From NCBI RefSeq assembly GCF_013366375.1, contig NZ_JABWMJ010000001.1:682001-746000 (forward strand): a stretch of 64,000 nucleotides of DNA, in the 5' to 3' direction. Positions 8,658 through 17,190 of the stretch are shown in pieces. Position 1 is the stretch's first letter; every line of letters begins with the position of its first letter. The notes under the pieces were generated by a model. The model saw only the letters and a list, made by a program, of their open reading frames with translations, did not search any database and was not told the origin of the DNA. The DNA comes from Rhizobacter koreensis (lineage in GTDB: Bacteria; Pseudomonadota; Gammaproteobacteria; Burkholderiales; Burkholderiaceae_C). Both the position numbers and the translations under genes were made by a program.

Positions 8658-9791
8658 TCAGCGGCGCGCGCGATCCGGAGGCACGACCGCGTTCTCGGCG
8701 GCGACCGCGGGGAACTCGGCAGCGGCTTCGCCGCGCCCCACCAGGCGCTGGCCGGCGCGCGCGGTCGCCGACACCATCGATCCGGCCGCGCCGACCACCT
8801 GGTCGGTGACGTTGGACACCGCGTCGGCGGCGGCGCGTGCTGCCTGTCCCGCCCGTGCGCCGACGTTGCGGGCGCCTTGCGCCGCGGCGTTGGCGGCGCC
8901 GCCGAGCGAGCTGCCGGCGGCCTGCAGGATCGCCTTCGACACGCGCGCCCCGCCGTCGCGGGTGACGTTGCCGAGCAGCGCCAGCGCCGCGATCGATGCC
9001 GTGCGGCGCACCGCGACCGGCTCGGGCCGCACCAGCGCCGCGCAGTAATGCTTGGTCAGCATGCCGACGCGCAGCGTGAGGAAGGCGTTGGCGGCGCCGT
9101 TGGCGAGGCTGTTGACCAGGAGGCGCGAGACGCCGCCGAGCCCCGGCACGCTGGCGGCCAGCGCCGGCGCGACGCCGGCGACGATCGGCGACGCCAGTTC
9201 GGAGAAGTCGACGTCGTCGATGCTGGTCGAGAGCAGCACCGCTGCGCCCACGTTCGAGTAGACGTAGAGCGCCTGACGCGGCGACGGCCGCACGTAGTAG
9301 AGCCCCGCGATGCGCCAGACCAGGCGGAACTGCGTCGCCAGCACGATGAGGCCGTCGAGACGGCCGTTCTGCATCAGCGCGGTCGACACGAAGGTGGCGC
9401 TCGCCGCCTGCAGCGTCGCGCGGTCGGCGGCGCGGTCGAGCACCTGCAGCGCGGCCTCGATGTGCGCCGGCTCGGTGACCGGCGTGCCCGCGAGCTCGCG
9501 GTTCGCACCGAGCCGCTGCGCGAGGGCCGCGAGATACGCCGAATACGCCGGCTCGTCGGTGCTCGCCGGCGGCGCGAGCGGCTTCGGGAGGCGCAGATAC
9601 AGCCAGACCGGCGTCGCCGCGAGCAGGGCGAACACCGCGAGCAGGCTCCAGAACACGACTGTGCCGGCACCCGGCGCGGCGCGATCCGCCGCGTCGGCGA
9701 GCAGCGACAGCGTGCCGAGGACCGACGCCACCGCGTAGAACAAAACCAGGACCGCGAGCGCGGTGACGGCGGACTTCAGGACTTTGCTCAT
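8658..9791 (-). CDS. DUF697-family inner membrane protein
   Basis: 377 residues from ATG 9791, chosen because GGAGG lies 8 bases upstream and the protein then begins MSKVLKSAVTALAVLVLF, a first membrane segment; a longer in-frame extension has no such features. Two N-terminal membrane helices (about 5-30 and 42-62) precede a cytoplasmic region and a DUF697-like domain (about 190-270) with SIDDVDFSELASPIVAG and VSRLLVNSLANGAANAFLTLR. The Ala-rich C-terminal 100 residues look amphipathic and disordered. Function is unknown. It is transcribed against its neighbours and is a lone gene. Confidence 0.75.
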   Translation of the reverse strand: MSKVLKSAVTALAVLVLFYAVASVLGTLSLLADAADRAAPGAGTVVFWSLLAVFALLAATPVWLYLRLPKPLAPPASTDEPAYSAYLAALAQRLGANRELAGTPVTEPAHIEAALQVLDRAADRATLQAASATFVSTALMQNGRLDGLIVLATQFRLVWRIAGLYYVRPSPRQALYVYSNVGAAVLLSTSIDDVDFSELASPIVAGVAPALAASVPGLGGVSRLLVNSLANGAANAFLTLRVGMLTKHYCAALVRPEPVAVRRTASIAALALLGNVTRDGGARVSKAILQAAGSSLGGAANAAAQGARNVGARAGQAARAAADAVSNVTDQVVGAAGSMVSATARAGQRLVGRGEAAAEFPAVAAENAVVPPDRARR

Positions 9792-10142
9792 GGCGGGGCC
9801 TCCGGCGGCGCAGCTTAAGCCGGTGCGGCCGGCCGCGGGCGCGCAGGGTCGCCGCGTTCCGACGGCGCGTCTGGCACCATCGGCCGGGCGGGCGCGGCGA
9901 TCGCATGGCGGCGTCGTCGACGCCCCGTGCAGAGCCGCAGCCGCCCACGGTTCGACCCAAGGAGAACGCATGACCTCGCGCACGATTCAGCGTTGCCGCT
10001 CCGGCGTGCATGGTGACCAGCGACGATCGGGCGTGCCGCGCCGCACGACCGGGCATGGCCCGGCGTGCGGCGGCCGCAACCGTACGAGGTCCTGCGGTGC
10101 CGCCCGTGCTGCACGACGCGCCGGCGCGTGCGGGAGCGTGCG
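9792..10142. other. 351-base gap with only a small candidate ORF
   Basis: The stretch between the DUF697 gene and the CoA-transferase holds the divergent start regions of both genes. Apart from the small ORF at 9970 I see no RNA gene, repeat or clear promoter hexamers. Confidence 0.4.
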
Positions 10143-10146
10143 ATGA
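9970..10146 (+). CDS. Candidate leader ORF, 58 residues
   Basis: ATG 9970 follows AAGGAGAACGC, one of the best ribosome sites in the window. The frame runs 58 codons and its TGA (10144-10146) overlaps the ATG of the CoA-transferase as ATGA. The product is Arg/Gly-rich with four Cys and matches nothing I know. It may be a leader that couples translation of the CoA-transferase, or the relic of a lost gene start. High GC makes open frames common, so only the ribosome site and the overlap support it. Confidence 0.3.
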   Translation: MTSRTIQRCRSGVHGDQRRSGVPRRTTGHGPACGGRNRTRSCGAARAARRAGACGSVR

Positions 10147-11339
10147 GCGACCCGGTCGCCACGCTCCCGCTGTCGGGCATCCGCGTGCTCGACTTCTCGC
10201 GCGTGCTCGCGGGACCGCTCTGCGGCATGGTGCTCGGCGACTTCGGCGCCGACGTGATCAAGGTCGAGCACCCGGGGCGTGGCGACGACACCCGCGACTG
10301 GGGACTGCGCATCGGGCGCACCGAGACGGCCTACTTCAACAGCGTCAACCGCAACAAGCGCTCGGTCGCGCTCGACCTGCAGGACCCGAAGGACCAGGAC
10401 GCCGCGCGCGCGCTGGCCGGTCAATGCGACGTCGTGGTCCAGAACTTCAAGTTCGGCGGCATGGCGCGCCTCGGGCTCGGCGCCGAGCAGCTGATGGCGG
10501 CGAACCCACGCCTCATCTACTGCTCGATCTCCGGCTACGACTCGAGCGGTCCGGAAGCCGCGCGCCCCGGCTACGACCTGCTCGTGCAGGGCGAGGCCGG
10601 GCTCATGGCGATGAACGGCGAGGCCGACCAGCCGCCGCTCAAGTTCGGCGTCGCGGTGGTCGACCTGATGACGGGCATGTACGCGGCGCAGGCGGTGCTC
10701 GCGGCGTTGTACGAGCGCGAGCGGACCGGGCGTGGCCGCCACATCGAGATGGCGCTGTTCGACTGCGGCGTCATGGTCACCGCGTACTACGGGCTCGAGG
10801 CGCTGCTGCTCGGGTCCGACCCGCCGCGCTACGGCAACTCGCACCCGTCGATCGTCCCCTACGGCGTCTTCGACGCCGCCGACGGGCCGCTCGTCATCAC
10901 CGTCGGCAACAACGCCCAGTTCCGGCGCTTCTGCGACGAGGTGATCGAGCGCCCCGACCTTGCCGACGACGAGCGCTTTGCCGGCAACCTCGGTCGGTCC
11001 GCGAATCGCGCGCTGCTGTTGCCGGAGCTGCATCGCGAAATCGCTCGGCGCACCCGGCAAGACCTGCTCGAACGGCTCGGACGGGCCGGCATCCCGTGCG
11101 GCGAGGTGCTCGGGCTGCACGAGGCGCTGACGTCGCCGCGCGCCCGGCGCAGCGGCCTCGTGACCGAACAGCCGCATCCGGTCGCCGGCACGACGCACGT
11201 GCTCGCGCCGCCGTACCGCATCGACGGCGCGCGCCTGCCGGTGCGGCACGCGCCGCCTGAACTCGGTGCCGACACCGCGGCGGTCCTGCGCGAGCTGCTC
11301 CGGGGTGCCGCGAAGCGGCCGCCCGAAGGCGCGGACTGA
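10143..11339 (+). CDS. CaiB/BaiF-family CoA-transferase
   Basis: 398 residues, a class III CoA-transferase that would activate a carboxylic acid by CoA transfer from another acyl-CoA. The N-terminal LSGIRVLDFSRVLAGP, the GADVIKVEHPGRGDDTR segment, and VALDLQDP are family hallmarks. The catalytic Asp is expected in VVDLMTG near residue 173. ATG 10143 has GGGAG upstream and gives the normal family start; an upstream in-frame ATG would add a basic, unaligned 26 residues. It converges on the enolase-superfamily gene and lies just before the ABC/GMC module, so it may act on the same substrate family. Confidence 0.9.
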   Translation: MSDPVATLPLSGIRVLDFSRVLAGPLCGMVLGDFGADVIKVEHPGRGDDTRDWGLRIGRTETAYFNSVNRNKRSVALDLQDPKDQDAARALAGQCDVVVQNFKFGGMARLGLGAEQLMAANPRLIYCSISGYDSSGPEAARPGYDLLVQGEAGLMAMNGEADQPPLKFGVAVVDLMTGMYAAQAVLAALYERERTGRGRHIEMALFDCGVMVTAYYGLEALLLGSDPPRYGNSHPSIVPYGVFDAADGPLVITVGNNAQFRRFCDEVIERPDLADDERFAGNLGRSANRALLLPELHREIARRTRQDLLERLGRAGIPCGEVLGLHEALTSPRARRSGLVTEQPHPVAGTTHVLAPPYRIDGARLPVRHAPPELGADTAAVLRELLRGAAKRPPEGAD

Positions 11340-11376
11340 AGGCCGGACCGGCAGCCCGCGCCAGCCTGCCGCAGCG

Positions 11377-12648
11377 CTAGCGGCAGAGCTCGCGCAGCGC
11401 CGCGAGGTCCGGCTCGACCCCGAGACCCGGGGCATCGCTCAGCGCGATCGAGCCGTCCTGCAGCGTCGCGAGCGGCGGGCAGAGCAGGGTGCGCAGCGGG
11501 TTCTCGTTCGAGTCGACCTCGAGCACGCTGTCGGCGCCGCCGCGCGCCGCGACCAGGTGCGCCGACGCGAGGAGGCCGATGCCGGCGCCGAGGTAGTGCG
11601 GGCAGTAGCGCAGGCCTGCGGCGTCGATGCGCTCGACGACGCCGAGCACGCCCGAGACGCCGCCCCACTTGGCGAGGTCGGGCTGCACGACCGAGATCGC
11701 GTTCGAGGCGATCAGCGCGGCGAAGGCGCCGTCGCCGATGGCGTTCTCGCCGGCCGCGAGAGCGACCGGGATCGAGTCGCGCAGGCGCCGCCATTCGTCC
11801 CAGGTCCGGTCGGCGCGCAGCGGCTCCTCGAGCCACACCGGGCCGAACGGCGCGAGGCGCGCCGCCATCACCGTGGCCGTGTCGAAGTCCCACGCCTGGT
11901 TCGCGTCGACCATCACCGCGGCCTCGGGCCCGGCGGCGGCGCGCACGGCCGCCAGGTTGTCGACGTCGCGGTCGACGCCGAACCCGACCTTGAGCTTGAA
12001 CGACGTGTAGCCCGCTTCGCGCAGCGCGCGCACGGCGTCGCCGGGGCCGTCCGGGTTGATGCCGCTCGCGTAGACCGGCACCCGCGGGCCCGCCGCGCCG
12101 TCACGACCGGCCGCGAGGTGGCGCCACAGCGGCAGCCCGGCGCGGCGTGCGGCGAGGTCGTGCAGCGCGGTGTCGATGCCGGCGATCGCCTGTGCGATGG
12201 GGCCCGGTTCGCCCGACTGGATGGCCAGCACCGCCGTGCGCCGGGTCAGCTCGTCCCACGCGTGCAGGGGCGACGCGAATGCCTGGCCGACCAGCAGCGG
12301 CGCGAGCACGGTCTCGACAAGTCGGACGCGGTGCTCGGCGCCGCACGACGGGAAGTTGCACCAGGCCTCGCCCCAGCCGACGGCACCGTCGGCGTCCTCG
12401 ACCCGCACCAGCACCGCGGGGCGGTCGTGCATGGTGCCGAACGAGGTGCGCACCGGCACCGCGACCGGCCAGCGCAGCACGAACGCGTCGACGCGGGCGA
12501 TCGCGATCGACGCGCTGCCGCCGCCGACGCGAGCGAGTCCCGCGTCGCCGACGGCACTGCGGCCGCCGTGCGCTGCAGCGCCGCCGGAGCCCCGAGCGGC
12601 AGGGCCGCTCGGCGGTGCGGCGGGATCTTCCCGGTGGACGTGGTTCAT
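11377..12648 (-). CDS. Enolase-superfamily enzyme (mandelate racemase/muconate lactonising type)
   Basis: 423 residues. The C-terminal barrel carries the K-x-K motif (SFKLKVG, about residue 208), metal ligands in VMVDANQAW, WLEEPL and LAAGENA, and a His in CPHYLGAG that is the second general base in mandelate-racemase-like members. The capping domain begins at IARVDAFVLRWPVAVP near residue 50; the first 45 residues from ATG 12648 are Ala/Gly-rich and unaligned, so the true start may be further in. Reactions in the family are proton abstractions next to a carboxylate (racemisation, dehydration, cycloisomerisation); the substrate cannot be read. It diverges from the ABC transporter operon and shares its promoter region. 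Confidence 0.88.
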   Translation of the reverse strand: MNHVHREDPAAPPSGPAARGSGGAAAHGGRSAVGDAGLARVGGGSASIAIARVDAFVLRWPVAVPVRTSFGTMHDRPAVLVRVEDADGAVGWGEAWCNFPSCGAEHRVRLVETVLAPLLVGQAFASPLHAWDELTRRTAVLAIQSGEPGPIAQAIAGIDTALHDLAARRAGLPLWRHLAAGRDGAAGPRVPVYASGINPDGPGDAVRALREAGYTSFKLKVGFGVDRDVDNLAAVRAAAGPEAAVMVDANQAWDFDTATVMAARLAPFGPVWLEEPLRADRTWDEWRRLRDSIPVALAAGENAIGDGAFAALIASNAISVVQPDLAKWGGVSGVLGVVERIDAAGLRYCPHYLGAGIGLLASAHLVAARGGADSVLEVDSNENPLRTLLCPPLATLQDGSIALSDAPGLGVEPDLAALRELCR

Positions 12649-12690
12649 CGGCGGCGGTATAAAGTGCTGGTCTATGGTACGTATGGTCCT
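12635..12690 (+). promoter_or_regulatory. Promoter and direct-repeat operator of the ABC operon
   Basis: TGGACG (12635-12640) and TATAAA (12658-12663) are spaced 17 bases and form a plausible sigma-70 promoter reading right. Just downstream, TATGGT occurs twice (12673-12678 and 12682-12687), nine bases apart, in the position of a repressor site. The GntR regulator at 17187, at the end of the same operon, is the natural candidate to bind there. Predicted from sequence only. Confidence 0.4.
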
Positions 12691-13467
12691 TTGAAGCCGC
12701 AAGCACGTCGGAACCGGCTGGTCACCCTCGCCCTGCTGCTGGCGCCGTGGCTCGCCATCCTGCTGCTCTGGTACGCGGTGCGTGCGAGCGGACTCGTCAA
12801 CCCCGCACTGGTGCCGGCGCCGCATGCGGTGCTCGCCAAGTTCGCCGAGCTCGCGCAAGGCCGACTCGCGATGGACGTCTGGATGTCGACCCAGCGCGTC
12901 TTCGTCGGCGTGTTCCTCGGCGTGCTGCTCGCGGTGCCGGTCGGCTTCGCGATCGGCTGGTATCGGGGCGTGCGCAGCTTCGTCGACCCGCTGATCAACT
13001 TCTTTCGCGCCCTGCCGCCGATCGCGCTGATCCCGCTCGTGATCGTCTACTTCGGGATCGGCGAGGTCGCCAAGATGGTGATCCTGTTCTACGCGTCGTT
13101 CTTCGCCGGCGTGATCGTCATGGTCGAGGGCATCGGCCAGATCAGCCCGATCTACGTGCGCGTCGCGCGCACCCTCGGCGCGAGCGACGCCGAGATCTTC
13201 ACGAAGGTGATCGTGCCGCTGACGGTGCCGCACATCCTGACCGCGGTGCGTGTCGCGCTCGGCGTCGCGTGGGCCACGCTGGTCGCGTCGGAGCTGATCG
13301 CCGCGCAGCAGGGGCTCGGCGCGCTGATCCAGAACGCGTCGTCGTTCTTCCAGCTCGACATCATCTACGTCGGCATCGTCTGCATCGGCTTCATCGCGCT
13401 CGCCATGGACCTCGCCCTGCGTGCCGCGACGCGCCGGCTCGTGGCGTGGCAGGACCGGATCGCATGA
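12691..13467 (+). CDS. NitT/TauT-type ABC transporter permease
   Basis: 258 residues from TTG 12691. The frame is open much further upstream, but alignment begins at ARRNRLVTLALLLAPWLAILLLWY and the promoter TATAAA at 12658 would leave a short leader; GTG 12664 is the alternative. Six membrane segments are visible, with the permease EAA-like loop around TLGASDAEIFTKVIVPLTVP near residue 172. The sequence FRALPPIALIPLVIVYFGIG is typical of SsuC/TauC-like permeases. It partners with the ATPase and binding protein that follow. The stop overlaps an ATG (ATGA) that opens a 27-codon mini-frame running to the ATPase start. Confidence 0.9.
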   Translation: MKPQARRNRLVTLALLLAPWLAILLLWYAVRASGLVNPALVPAPHAVLAKFAELAQGRLAMDVWMSTQRVFVGVFLGVLLAVPVGFAIGWYRGVRSFVDPLINFFRALPPIALIPLVIVYFGIGEVAKMVILFYASFFAGVIVMVEGIGQISPIYVRVARTLGASDAEIFTKVIVPLTVPHILTAVRVALGVAWATLVASELIAAQQGLGALIQNASSFFQLDIIYVGIVCIGFIALAMDLALRAATRRLVAWQDRIA

Positions 13468-13543
13468 GCGCCACCGCACGCCCGCCCGAGAGTGGCGCGC
13501 CCTCCCGCGGGGAGGTGGTCGCGCCGCGACCGGAGGGCCTTGC

Positions 13544-14353
13544 ATGAGCGCCGATCCACGCATCCGCTTCGTCGACGTCGGCGTCGACTTCCCGACGGCG
13601 AGCGGGCCGATGCGCGTCGTCGACGGCGTCAGCCTCGACATCGCGCAGGGCGAGTTCGTCTCGATCATCGGCCCGTCGGGTTGCGGCAAGACGACGCTGA
13701 TGAACATCGTCGGCGGCTTCGTCAAGCCGACGCGCGGCGAGGTGCGGCTCGACGACAAGCCGGTCGCCGCGCCGGGCCCCGATCGCGGCGTGATCTTTCA
13801 GGAATACGGCGTCTTTCCGTGGCTGACGGTGCGCGGCAACATCGAGTTCGGCCTGCGCTTGGCGGCGAACCGCGCGCGCGCCGGACAGCGCGCCGAGATC
13901 GTCGAGCGCTACCTGCGGCTGATGGGCCTCACGGACTTCGCCGACCACTTCCCGAAGCACCTGTCGGGCGGCATGCGCCAGCGCCTCGCGCTCGCCCGCG
14001 CCTACGCGGTTCAGCCCGAGTTCCTGCTGATGGACGAGCCGTTCGGCGCGCTCGACGCGCAGACGCGCAGCGCCATGCAGGACCTGCTGCTCGACGTGCT
14101 CAAGGCCGAGGGCAAGACGGTGCTGCTGATCACGCACTCGGTCGACGAGGCGATCTACCTGTCGTCGCGCATCGTCGTCGTCACCGCGCGGCCGGCGCGC
14201 GTGCGCGAGGTGATTGACGTGCCGTTCGGCTACCCGCGCGACGAGTCGGTGCACGAGGACCCGCGCTTCGCCGCGCTGCGCGCGCAGATCCGCGCCCTCG
14301 TGATGCAGGAATACGAGGCGCAGGCGCGGCTCGCCGCCCGCGTGTCGGAATAG
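13544..14353 (+). CDS. NitT/TauT-type ABC transporter ATP-binding protein
   Basis: 269 residues. ATG 13544 follows GGAGGG; an in-frame start at 13421 would overlap the permease. The Walker A motif is GPSGCGKTTL near residue 41, the Q-loop VIFQEYGVFPW, the signature LSGGMRQRLALARA, Walker B FLLMDEPFGALDAQTR and the H-loop LLITHSVDEAIYLS. This pattern is that of SsuB/TauB-type ATPases for sulfonate, nitrate and aromatic-acid uptake. It forms the transporter with its two neighbours. Confidence 0.93.
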   Translation: MSADPRIRFVDVGVDFPTASGPMRVVDGVSLDIAQGEFVSIIGPSGCGKTTLMNIVGGFVKPTRGEVRLDDKPVAAPGPDRGVIFQEYGVFPWLTVRGNIEFGLRLAANRARAGQRAEIVERYLRLMGLTDFADHFPKHLSGGMRQRLALARAYAVQPEFLLMDEPFGALDAQTRSAMQDLLLDVLKAEGKTVLLITHSVDEAIYLSSRIVVVTARPARVREVIDVPFGYPRDESVHEDPRFAALRAQIRALVMQEYEAQARLAARVSE

Positions 14354-14423
14354 GCGGGCATACCGCGGAACATCCGCCATCGACCCCGGCGAGCGCGCTG
14401 CCCGCCACCACCAGGAGACGACC

Positions 14424-15422
14424 ATGACCCTTCGCCGCAGAACCCTCCTCCAGGCCGGCGCCGCCGGCGCGGTCGCCGGCTTCGCGCCGCACGCGTTCGC
14501 GCAGCCGCGCACCAAGCTGCGCGTCGGCTACCTGCACACGCCGGCGGTCGACGGGCAGATCTGGCTCGGGCAGCAGTCGGGCGCGTGGGCCAGGCGCGGC
14601 CTCGACCTGGAGCTGATCCAGTTCACGACCGGCCTCGAGCTGTTCCAGGCCATGATCGGCGGCAGCCTCGACGTGCTGTCCACCGGCGCCGTGGTGTCCA
14701 ACTTCCCGGCGCGCGGGCAGGGCCGCGTGTTCCTGCTCAACAACATCGAGTACGCGACCGCGCAGCTCTGGGTGCGCGACGACGCGATCAAGTCGGTCGC
14801 CGATCTCAAGGGCAGGCAGATCTCGACCACGACCGGCACCACGGCGCACGTGTTCCTCGACCGCGCCCTGCGCGCGGCCAAGCTCGACCCGGGCAAGGAC
14901 GTGCAGATCGTCAACCAGCGCATGGCCGAGGCGGTGACCTCGTTCGTCTCGGGCGCGGTGCCCGCGGTCGCGCTGTGGGTCCCGTTCGACCAGACCGTGA
15001 AGCAGAAGGTGCCGAGCGCCCGCAAGATCGTCGACGCGTCGGCGTTCTTTCCGGAGGCGGCGATCATGGGCGGCTGGGCCGCGCGCAACGACTTCTACGA
15101 CGGCAACAAGGCGGCGCTCGGCCAGCTCGTCGCCGGCTGGGCCGAGGTCAACGACCAGATGCTCGCCAACTTCGACGCCGCCGCCGAGACGCTGCAGAAG
15201 ACGCAGTACAAGGACGTGCCGCTCGCCGACTTCAAGGACTCGATGAAGTTCTCGAAGTACTACACGTCGGCCGAGTGGCGAAAGCTCTACGCCGACGGCA
15301 CCGCGACGAAGTGGCTGCAGCAGGTGACCGACTTCTTCGCGACCGCCGGCAACATCGCGAGCCCGGTGCCGGCCGCGAAGTACTTCGACCCGCAGCTCTA
15401 CCTGCAGACGGTCAAGGGCTGA
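14424..15422 (+). CDS. NMT1/SsuA-type ABC substrate-binding protein
   Basis: 332 residues. The N-terminus LRRRTLLQAGAAGAVAGF with an AFAQ cleavage region reads as a Tat signal peptide. The mature part begins TKLRVGYLHTPAVDGQIWLG and shows the NMT1/SsuA fold features, including the ISTTTGTTAHVFLDRAL segment near residue 133. It is the periplasmic receptor of the ABC system. GGAGACG lies before ATG 14424. The ligand is probably a carboxylate or sulfonate handled by the adjacent GMC enzyme and CoA-transferase; this is inference from linkage. Confidence 0.9.
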   Translation: MTLRRRTLLQAGAAGAVAGFAPHAFAQPRTKLRVGYLHTPAVDGQIWLGQQSGAWARRGLDLELIQFTTGLELFQAMIGGSLDVLSTGAVVSNFPARGQGRVFLLNNIEYATAQLWVRDDAIKSVADLKGRQISTTTGTTAHVFLDRALRAAKLDPGKDVQIVNQRMAEAVTSFVSGAVPAVALWVPFDQTVKQKVPSARKIVDASAFFPEAAIMGGWAARNDFYDGNKAALGQLVAGWAEVNDQMLANFDAAAETLQKTQYKDVPLADFKDSMKFSKYYTSAEWRKLYADGTATKWLQQVTDFFATAGNIASPVPAAKYFDPQLYLQTVKG

Positions 15423-15486
15423 GCGTGCGCAGCGCCGGGGTGCGTGCGCACCGCGGAAACGTCCGACCGATGACGCGATCCACGCC

Positions 15487-17190
15487 GTGACCGCGGCCGG
15501 CTACGACTACATCGTGGTCGGCGCCGGCTCGGCCGGCTGCGTGCTCGCCAACCGGCTGAGCGCCGACCCGGCGTGCCGGGTGCTGCTCGTCGAGGCGGGG
15601 CGCGACGCGCGCCACTTCTGGCTGCGCCTGCCGGTCGGCTACTTCCGCTCGATCTACGACCCGCGCTTCTCGTGGCAGTTTCCGCTCGAGCCGGAGGCGT
15701 CGACGGCGAACCGGCCGATCGCGTGGCCGCGCGGTAAGGCGCTCGGCGGGTCGAGCGTGATCAACGGCCTGCTCTACATCCGCGGCCAGCACGCCGACTT
15801 CGACGATTGGGCCGACCGATACGGCGCCGCCGGCTGGCGCTACCGCGACGTCCTGCCGTACTTCAAGCGTTCCGAGGCGTACGAGGGTGGCGCGAGCGAG
15901 TGGCACGGCGCCGACGGCGAGCTCGGCGTCTCGGACCTGCGCAACGACCACCCGTACTGCGAGGCGTGGCTCGCCGCCGGCGCCGAAGCCGGCTACCCGC
16001 TCACCGCCGACTTCAACGGCGCGCAGTCCGACGGCCTCGGCCGCTACCAGCTCACGCTGCGCGGCCACTGGCGCTGCGACGCCGCGACCGCCTTCCTCGC
16101 CCCGGTGCGCCAGCGCGCGAATCTCACGGTGCTGACCGGCGTGCAGGTCACGCGCGTGGTCGTCGAGCACGGCCGCGCGACCGGCATCGAGTGGGTGCGC
16201 GCTGATTCCAACGCCGCGACCGCTGCAGCGAACGGCGTCACGGCCACCGCTGCGCACGGCGACGCGCGCGCCGACGCCGAGGTCATCGTCGCCGCCGGCG
16301 CGCTGCAATCGCCGCACCTGCTGCAGCTGTCGGGCATCGGCCTCGCGGCGCTGCTGCAGCGCCACGGCGTCCCGGTGGTCGTCGACGCGCCCGACGTCGG
16401 CGCCAACCTGCAGGACCACTACCAGGCGCGCGTGATCGTCAAGCTCAAGGAGCGCCGCTCGCTCAACGACGACGTGCGCAACCCGCTGCGCCTCGCGCAG
16501 ATGGGCGCGCAGTGGCTGTTCGGCAGGCGCGGCCCGCTCACGGTCGGCGCCGGCCAGGTCGGCGGCCTCGTCGCCACCGAGCACGCGAGCGGCGGCCGCG
16601 CCGACGTGCTGTTCAACGTGATGCCGCTCTCGGTCGACAAGCCCGGCGACCCGCTGCACCGCTTCTCGGGCTTTTCGGCGTCGGCTGCGCAGTGCCGGCC
16701 CGAGTCGACCGGCAGCGTCGAGCTCGCGAGCGCCGACCCGCTCGCGCTGCCGCGCATCCGCGCCGGCTACCTGACGCATCCGCACGATGCCAAGGTGCTG
16801 GTCGCGGGGCTTCGCATCCTGCGCGAGATCTACGCGCAGCCGGCGTTCCGCGGCCTCGTCACCGGCGTCGAATACCTGCCGGGCAACGACGTCGCCAGCG
16901 CCGACGCGCTCGAGGCCTTCGCGCGTGCCAAGGGCGGCACCGTGTTCCACCCGGCCGGCACCTGCCGCATGGGCGGCGACGCACGCTCGGTGGTCGACGC
17001 GCGCCTGCGCGTGCGCGGCGTCGAGCGCCTGCGCGTGATCGACGCGTCGGTGATGCCGCGCGTCGTCTCGACCAACACCAACGCGGCGGCGATCATGATC
17101 GGCGAGAAGGGCGCCGCGCTAGTGCTCGAGGACGCCGGCACGCTGCGCCGCGACGGCACGCGCGAGGCGGCCGAAGCTGCGCCGGCATGA
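15487..17190 (+). CDS. GMC-family FAD oxidoreductase (choline dehydrogenase-like)
   Basis: 567 residues from GTG 15487. The N-terminal FAD site VVGAGSAGCVLANRLS, the ARHFWLRLPVGY loop, the GMC signature around GKALGGSSVINGLLYIRG near residue 80, and the C-terminal catalytic region FHPAGTCRMGGDARSVVD with VSTNTNAAAIMIGEKGA are all present. Members oxidise alcohols to aldehydes with FAD; many Burkholderiales paralogues act on aliphatic or aromatic alcohols or polyethylene glycols. A short Ala-rich insertion near residue 245 is unusual. The stop overlaps the start of the GntR gene (ATGA), so regulator and enzyme are cotranslated. Confidence 0.92.
   Translation: MTAAGYDYIVVGAGSAGCVLANRLSADPACRVLLVEAGRDARHFWLRLPVGYFRSIYDPRFSWQFPLEPEASTANRPIAWPRGKALGGSSVINGLLYIRGQHADFDDWADRYGAAGWRYRDVLPYFKRSEAYEGGASEWHGADGELGVSDLRNDHPYCEAWLAAGAEAGYPLTADFNGAQSDGLGRYQLTLRGHWRCDAATAFLAPVRQRANLTVLTGVQVTRVVVEHGRATGIEWVRADSNAATAAANGVTATAAHGDARADAEVIVAAGALQSPHLLQLSGIGLAALLQRHGVPVVVDAPDVGANLQDHYQARVIVKLKERRSLNDDVRNPLRLAQMGAQWLFGRRGPLTVGAGQVGGLVATEHASGGRADVLFNVMPLSVDKPGDPLHRFSGFSASAAQCRPESTGSVELASADPLALPRIRAGYLTHPHDAKVLVAGLRILREIYAQPAFRGLVTGVEYLPGNDVASADALEAFARAKGGTVFHPAGTCRMGGDARSVVDARLRVRGVERLRVIDASVMPRVVSTNTNAAAIMIGEKGAALVLEDAGTLRRDGTREAAEAAPA

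Noticed and set aside
11266-12690. Long upstream extension of the permease frame
   Set aside because: Antisense to the enolase-superfamily gene; permease homology starts only near 12691.
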